From Halopseudomonas phragmitis (GTDB lineage Bacteria; Pseudomonadota; Gammaproteobacteria; Pseudomonadales; Pseudomonadaceae): a stretch of 64,000 bases of DNA. This document shows positions 62,143 through 64,000 of this stretch, piece by piece. A model generated the notes under the pieces. That model did no database searches. It had not been told where the DNA came from and was given only the letters and a program-made list of their open reading frames with translations. Position 1 is the first letter of the stretch. Each line of letters opens with the position of its first letter. The translations under genes were made by a program, and so were the position numbers. The stretch spans positions 2,565,501 through 2,629,500 of the forward strand of contig NZ_CP020100.1 in NCBI RefSeq assembly GCF_002056295.1, written 5' to 3'.

Positions 62143-63579
62143 TCACCACTCCACCACAACAATGCCACGAAAACCGTTGCCGCCATTGGCTTCAAGAATA
62201 CCGCCGCCACCGCCCGCACCATGAGTTACGCCAGATCTTCCTGCGGTAGATGAGGATTCCGAGAGCGCTCCTCGACCGCTACCACCCAGGCCACCGGTAA
62301 ATGCTCCAGATGTTCCAGAGCTGCTTTGTCCACCGGGCCCGCCCGCTAAATTCAAATTTCCACCATTTCCAACTCCCGGATCTCCGCCGCTAAGTACGCC
62401 ACCACCTGACCCACCTGTAGCAGAAATGTATGAGCCAAAAGAGCTTGTCCCACCTGGTGTGCCAAGTCCTGTCGAATCTGCCCTACCTGCCCCGCCGGAA
62501 CCAACTGTAACGCTTACTGATACGACACTAGACAGATTGACAATGCCGGAGCTTCTACCGCCACCGCCTCCTCCTCCTCCTGCAAAACTGTTGTTTCTTC
62601 CGCCTCCACCTCCAGCGCCGATAACTGTCACGCGCGCATAGCGGCGACCGCTTCGCAATACTGCAGGCACAGAAAAAGTGTGATTACCTGCTGTATCGAA
62701 AACGGCCACTCCCCCAGTTATCGACGCGGGCAGCTCAGCCTGACCCACACACCACCAATTTCCAGCCCCATCACTACGCAGACGCAGCCAGTCACCTGAA
62801 AACAGCAGTTCCGTGGTGGACTGGCCAGAGGCTTGAACAGTTGTATCGAGCCTCAGCTTATCCGTACCTGATGCTGCGATGACCAAGGCGTTGCTGCTGG
62901 CATCGGTGCGTCTGAGAACCAGCTCGCGGACGCCTAGGGATGAGGTCGCGGCGGGCAGTGTGTAGGTGCGGGTGCCGCTGGCGGCACTGAGCAGGATCAG
63001 GCCTTCATGATCAGCGTTGAGCTGAGTGTTTGCGCTCAAGCTGGTGATAGCTCCGCGCAGTTGGTATTGCGGGTGCGGATCAGTTTCTGCTTTGTGATTG
63101 ACGATTAGCGAGTCTGCATAGGCTCGGGTCGCCAACACTACGCTGGGGTCAATTTTGAGCTGAATGTACTCAGTGCTGCTGACCAGGATGTTCAGCCGCA
63201 CTACCTGGGTGCGGCCGCTGCCCTGGCTGAGTTCGGGTTTGAATGTCGGCGGACAGTTGGCTACGGCTACCAGGTCGTTGTCTTCGTCGTAGAGGCCAAT
63301 TTCTCGAATCCACCAGCCGCCGACATTCTCGGGGAGGACTTGCTCGGCAATGATGATCGCGTCGTTGTTCGGGTCGATGTCCAGTCGGTTGAGCGGTGCC
63401 CGGCGGCGCTCATTGATGAGAGAGGTTTGCAGCCGATCTGGGTCAGGGTCTGTACCGTTGGCGTCACCTACGCCCATCTGGGTGATGACCCAAGGGATGC
63501 CCAGGGCATTCGCATTGGCCTGCTTGGCTTCACCGACAGCGGTGAGGATGGCCATGAATTGAGAGTTCTGGTCGGTCAT
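62143..63579 (-). CDS. H: Tail fibre protein with glycine-rich tip domain
   Basis: 478 residues. The N-terminus is the P2 H-type tail-collar/DUF3751 domain (MTDQNSQFMAILTAVGEAKQ, LINERRRAPLNRLDIDPNND, NVGGWWIREIGLYDEDNDLV), which joins the baseplate. A beta-rich middle follows (TSSLGVRELVLRRTDASSNA). The last 160 residues are extremely Gly/Ser rich, with runs such as AGGGGGGGGRSSG, like polyglycine-sandwich receptor-binding tips (T4-like S16 gp38). The Gly-rich DNA (about 62160-62640) is richer in A and T than its surroundings, suggesting separate origin. Confidence 0.88.
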   Translation of the reverse strand: MTDQNSQFMAILTAVGEAKQANANALGIPWVITQMGVGDANGTDPDPDRLQTSLINERRRAPLNRLDIDPNNDAIIIAEQVLPENVGGWWIREIGLYDEDNDLVAVANCPPTFKPELSQGSGRTQVVRLNILVSSTEYIQLKIDPSVVLATRAYADSLIVNHKAETDPHPQYQLRGAITSLSANTQLNADHEGLILLSAASGTRTYTLPAATSSLGVRELVLRRTDASSNALVIAASGTDKLRLDTTVQASGQSTTELLFSGDWLRLRSDGAGNWWCVGQAELPASITGGVAVFDTAGNHTFSVPAVLRSGRRYARVTVIGAGGGGGRNNSFAGGGGGGGGRSSGIVNLSSVVSVSVTVGSGGAGRADSTGLGTPGGTSSFGSYISATGGSGGGVLSGGDPGVGNGGNLNLAGGPGGQSSSGTSGAFTGGLGGSGRGALSESSSTAGRSGVTHGAGGGGGILEANGGNGFRGIVVVEW

Positions 63580-64000
63580 GAGTAGATATCCATGGTGTCG
63601 ATAACATGCTCACGCGCACCCCAGGCCAGTGTGCCGCTGACCTCGATGTCGCGTGGTTGTGGTGGGTAGATGTCCAGCTCATCGCCGTCTGACAGGGCGA
63701 TGCCGATGTGTTCTGTGCCGTGAACATCCAGGGCGATGGCCAGGCCTGTGATGTGGCGGCTTACCGGTTTGGCGTCGTCGATCAGCCAGACCAGCTCCTG
63801 ATACATTTCTTCGGTGATGCCGGTTTCAAGTACGCCAATAAGCAACTGAAAGGTGCCGGGGGTGGCCGGGGGCGATTCTTCCCACCATTCTCGGACCTCA
63901 ATCAAATAACCCAGCGGCTCGACCACCCGGCGCAGGGCTCCGATGGTGCCTTTGTGGGCATGGATGAAGTAGGCCGCTTTGATGGCTTCGCGCTTGGCGC
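63576..64000 (-). CDS. I: Tail protein I, C-terminal part
   Basis: The frame is open at the right edge: AKREAIKAAYFIHAHKGTIG, ALRRVVEPLGYLIEVREWWE, SPPATPGTFQLLIGVLETGI and so on to 63576. This is the P2 gpI baseplate protein (KGTxxAxRRxxEPLG is characteristic). It overlaps the fibre start by 4 bases. The N-terminus is outside the window. Confidence 0.92.
   Translation of the reverse strand, partial: AKREAIKAAYFIHAHKGTIGALRRVVEPLGYLIEVREWWEESPPATPGTFQLLIGVLETGITEEMYQELVWLIDDAKPVSRHITGLAIALDVHGTEHIGIALSDGDELDIYPPQPRDIEVSGTLAWGAREHVIDTMDIYS

Larger units (their letters stand above)
42651..64000. mobile_element. P2-like prophage, left part
   Basis: From tRNA-Leu to the window edge the genes are integrase, early functions, repressor region, accessory island and P2-order tail genes (D, U, T, E', E, FII, FI, fibre, I when read left to right). 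Capsid, packaging and lysis genes are expected to the right of base 64000. Genes in the visible part look intact except for the frameshifted HicA-like gene, so the element may be functional. Confidence 0.93.

Noticed and set aside
62426..62641. Proline-rich plus-strand frame
   Set aside because: It is the complement of the glycine-rich fibre tip; the proline runs come from the Gly codons.

Overview
The window comes from a gammaproteobacterium of the Pseudomonas lineage. The basis is the set of recognisable proteins and their neighbourhoods: an OprI-type lipoprotein, class 2 PyrD beside Rmf and RlmKL, an iron-sulfur CysH beside CysB and ThrH, and a methylcitrate cluster in the order prpR-prpB-prpC-acnD-prpF-prpD. 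The species cannot be fixed from the sequence alone; a Pseudomonas sensu lato such as Halopseudomonas would fit.

Bases 1 to about 42,320 are ordinary chromosome. They hold a cut-off patatin-like gene; two small PepSY proteins with a two-component system; pyrD, rmf and rlmKL; dacB; a lone membrane Cache sensor; tatD and deaD; a glutathionyl-hydroquinone reductase; greB; an ABC exporter (YbbAP type) facing tesA; an L,D-transpeptidase; oprI; a GntP permease; a DAHP synthase; a ketopantoate reductase-like protein; a 5'-nucleotidase; cysB, cysH and thrH; pabB; a RimK-like ligase with an inactive transglutaminase membrane protein; the propionate (2-methylcitrate) operon with a GntR regulator and two palindromic operator candidates; an SDR oxidoreductase; and folD. 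Several small non-coding palindromic repeats (MITE-like) sit exactly between genes here and often supply or overlap the stop codons.

A tRNA cluster (Arg-TCT, His-GTG, Leu-TAG) at 42,325-42,650 follows a strong promoter. Immediately after tRNA-Leu a P2-like prophage begins, with its tyrosine integrase, and runs past the right edge of the window. Nearly all its genes read leftward. From right to left they are tail genes I, fibre H, a small tail protein, FI sheath, FII tube, E/E' with a frameshift heptamer, T tape measure, U and D; then an accessory island; then a Cro-like/CI-like switch; then the early operon (CII/YmfL-like, Ogr-like zinc finger, primase-helicase, small proteins, a cytosine methyltransferase, a HicA-like remnant) and the integrase.

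The most interesting part is the accessory island at 53,072-54,643. It encodes a 149-residue protein that resembles the AcrIF11 anti-CRISPR (an ADP-ribosyltransferase), overlapped by a 73-residue helix-turn-helix protein resembling anti-CRISPR-associated (Aca) or KorA/TrfB repressors. The same perfect 22-bp palindrome lies between the -35 and -10 boxes of two promoters: that of the acr-aca pair and that of a second operon with an 89-residue acidic protein and a 144-residue protein. This suggests one Aca-type repressor controls both operons, and the unknown proteins of the second are candidates for new anti-defence proteins. No alignment, structure or database search was possible, so family names rest on recognised motifs and gene order.
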